DNA from: CAYUWH01 sp964448615 | Lineage (GTDB): Bacteria; Patescibacteriota; Gracilibacteria; Peribacterales; Peribacteraceae | Length of the DNA: 22,010 nucleotides | Direction of reading: 5' to 3' | Assembly (NCBI GenBank): GCA_964448615.1 | Contig: CAYUWH010000022.1 | Span: forward strand, 1-22,010 | Shown: positions 20,504 to 22,010 of the stretch, piece after piece | Layout: the number at the start of each line of letters is the position of its first letter | How positions within the stretch are numbered: the stretch's first letter is position 1 | Notes under the pieces: generated by a model | Database searches by the model: none | The model's input: the letters and a program-made list of their open reading frames with translations, nothing else | What the model was told of the DNA's origin: nothing | Program-made: the position numbers and the translations under genes

Positions 20504-21219
20504 ATGACCAGTCGTGTGGTTCGTCCTAGTGGCATGACGTACCGCATATTTTCCCTTAAATCATCGCTTGTAAGTGCCTCTTGCCTGCTGTTGCTGCCGC
20601 TTCAAGCGGGAGCGGTCGGCACTATGGTGATCGGCGACAATGGCTCTTCCAGTTCAAATNNNNNNNNNNNNNNNNNNNNNNNNNNNNNNNNNNNNNNNNN
20701 NNNNNNNNNNNNNNNNNNNNNNNNNNNNNNNNNNNNNNNNNNNNNNNNNNNNNNNNNNNTCCGGTGCGCCTGATTATTCCGCGCTTAAAGATTGATGTCT
20801 CGCTTGAGACTGTTGGGATCAATGCAAAAGGGGAGATGGCGGTTCCGAAAAACGCGGATATTCCCGGGTGGTATCGCGGTGGCGTGAAGCCGGGAGAGCA
20901 GGGGAATGCCGTGATCGCGGGGCACAAAGATTCCGTGCTCGGCTTGCCGGGTGTGTTCATGCATTTGGAGAAGATGCAGCCTGGCGATCTTCTCGCTATC
21001 GAAGATGCCTCCGGCAGCATCATTCCGTTCCGCGTGACCGATGTGCAGTTGTACGACTTCCGCACGGCGCCGCGGGAAAAGATTTTCGGGAAAGCCGATG
21101 CATCACATCTTCAATTGATCACCTGCGAAGGCACCTGGCTCGCCGCGCATCGGTCGTATGATGAGCGTTTGGTGGTGTTTACGGAGAGGGCGGAACCCGG
21201 CTCTTTATCGTCGTTGTAG
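20504..21219 (+). CDS. class-F-like sortase, interrupted by assembly gap
   Basis: A cysteine transpeptidase that would attach surface proteins. Before the gap the frame encodes a signal peptide or anchor (SLKSSLVSASCLLLLPLQAGAVG) and a Ser-rich linker. After the gap the catalytic domain starts PVRLIIPRLKIDVSLETVG. It contains PGWYRGGVKPGEQGNAVIAGHKDS with the catalytic His, LITCEGTW with the catalytic Cys, and YDERLVVFT with the catalytic Arg. The pattern PGWY...GNAVIAGH is typical of class F sortases. The two parts are in different frames across 100 Ns (20660-20759), which means only that the gap length is not exactly 100. Start ATG 20504 or 20534. The end overlaps the convergent permease gene by 15 nt. 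Confidence 0.88.
20660..20759. other. 100-N scaffold gap inside the sortase gene
   Basis: Unlike the gap at 9109, the flanking sequences are not identical, so some sequence is truly missing. The missing part is the linker between the signal peptide and the sortase fold. Confidence 0.95.
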
Positions 21220-21996
21220 GCTGCTCACCCCAAAAAACCCTATCGCCACTAACACGATTGCGCCGCCGCTCGCGAGGCCGAGTTCATACGAAGCGATGAG
21301 CCCCACGATTGTTGAAAACAGGGAGATGCCGATGGCGATGAGCCAGGTTTTGATGAAGCCTTGGCGCCACTGCATTGCGGCGAGGACGGGGATCACCATC
21401 AATGCGCCCGTGAGCAAGATGCCCGCGATGCGCATGGAAACCGAGACCGTGATCGCGGCGGCGATGAGCAGCAGCATGTTCACATGCCGCGCCATCACGC
21501 CCGCGGAAAGAGCGAGTTCTTCATCGAATGAGGCGGCGAACAGGTATTTGAACAGTGCGACGATCATCGCGAGCACCACGACGCCGAGCGCGGCGATGAT
21601 CCACAGGTCCGTCGAAGAGACAGTGGTGATGCTGCCGAAGAGAATGCTTGAAAGATTCGTGCCGCTCCGGGAGAGGCTCATCAACACTGCGGACACAGCC
21701 AGCCCTCCGGAGAGAAACAGCGAGAGCGCGCCTTCGCCCAATACATTCCCGTTCTGGCGCATGCGTTCGGTGGTCAGCGCGGCGCCGATCGAAAGGCCGA
21801 GCGCCGTGAGAATTGGATGCAGTCCCGTGAGTGCGGCGATGCCCACGCCCGCAAGCGACACGTGCGCCAAGGTGTCTGCCATGAAGGAATACCGGCGCAT
21901 CACCAGGAAGATGCCGATCGTCGGGGCGACGATAGCCGTGATGAGCCCCGCGCCAAGGGCGCGCAACATAAAATCGTATTGGAAGAGCTCAAGCAT
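21205..21996 (-). CDS. ABC-3 family metal ABC transporter permease (ZnuB/MntB-like)
   Basis: A 263-aa membrane subunit of a zinc or manganese import ABC transporter, working with an ATPase and a metal-binding lipoprotein. About eight hydrophobic helices are present. Family hallmarks include FLVMRRYSFMADTLAHVSLAGVGIA (about 30-55), LFGSITTVSSTDLW and the conserved MRIAGILLTGALMVIPVLAA near 205-225, then a C-terminal GLIASYELGLASGGAIVL. The start ATG at 21996 gives the typical first residues (MLELFQYDFMLRAL). Upstream genes, usually the ATPase, lie beyond the window edge. Zinc versus manganese cannot be decided from the permease. Confidence 0.93.
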   Translation of the reverse strand: MLELFQYDFMLRALGAGLITAIVAPTIGIFLVMRRYSFMADTLAHVSLAGVGIAALTGLHPILTALGLSIGAALTTERMRQNGNVLGEGALSLFLSGGLAVSAVLMSLSRSGTNLSSILFGSITTVSSTDLWIIAALGVVVLAMIVALFKYLFAASFDEELALSAGVMARHVNMLLLIAAAITVSVSMRIAGILLTGALMVIPVLAAMQWRQGFIKTWLIAIGISLFSTIVGLIASYELGLASGGAIVLVAIGFFGVSSLQRR

Positions 21997-22010
21997 GGTG
22001 ATGGTGGTGA

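Noticed and set aside
1..22010. CRISPR arrays, tRNA genes or rRNA
   Set aside because: No regularly spaced direct repeats and no cloverleaf or rRNA-like sequence were noticed. The repeats present are palindromic, irregularly spaced and intergenic or intragenic.

Overview
The window looks like metagenome-assembled DNA from a bacterium with a small genome. It is about half G+C, uses the standard code (TGA ends several genes) and contains two 100-N gaps. Orphan small proteins, an ECF sigma factor followed by a DUF5667-type membrane protein, an eight-cysteine secreted protein, a class-F-like sortase and many apparently leaderless genes together suggest Patescibacteria (CPR), perhaps Peribacteria-like. 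That placement is inference: no rRNA or ribosomal marker is present.

Layout. 1-235: possible end of an upstream gene and a MITE-like repeat. 235-1965: PolX-type DNA polymerase with a PHP domain. 1973-2707: a REP-associated tyrosine transposase (RAYT) with three near-identical palindromes before, inside and at the end of the gene. 2787-3340: two small hypothetical genes. 3472-4734: Nramp-related metal transporter, followed by a second MITE-like copy. 4962-5291 (minus): 109-aa orphan. 5444-7249: TypA/BipA GTPase. 7254-12151: an accessory block of six single-gene transcription units, most with their own promoter, strong Shine-Dalgarno site and terminator. They encode orphan proteins: three larger ones with N-terminal membrane segments (two of them paralogues), one with an anti-sigma-like zinc finger, one acidic soluble protein and a 35-aa membrane peptide. 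12150-12926 (minus): UppP. 13100-13954: secreted cysteine-rich protein. 13955-14696: gene-free but rich in hairpins. 14697-16656: ECF sigma factor and its probable membrane anti-sigma partner. 16668-20357 (minus): five-gene signalling operon with two receiver-only regulators, one intact membrane histidine kinase, one degenerate kinase and one orphan. 20504-21219: sortase interrupted by a gap. 21205-21996 (minus): ABC-3 metal permease.

How the genes fit together. UppP, the sortase and the cysteine-rich exported protein concern the cell envelope. The sigma/anti-sigma pair and the phosphorelay look like envelope or environment sensing. The two metal transporters handle divalent cations. Two styles of translation start coexist. 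PolX, the DUF3096-like gene, Nramp and the sigma factor have a -10 box 6-8 nt before ATG and no Shine-Dalgarno site. The accessory block has classic -35/-10 promoters and strong ribosome binding sites.

The most interesting items are: a 62-nt 5' leader shared by the two paralogues of the accessory block, with a 5'-terminal hairpin and identical spacing; the RAYT whose own reading frame and stop codon incorporate its palindromes; a similar palindrome inside uppP; a kinase that has lost its ATP-binding motifs; and the hairpin-rich 740-bp gap. The first N-gap (9109-9208) is flanked by identical 55-nt sequences and is probably an assembly artefact.
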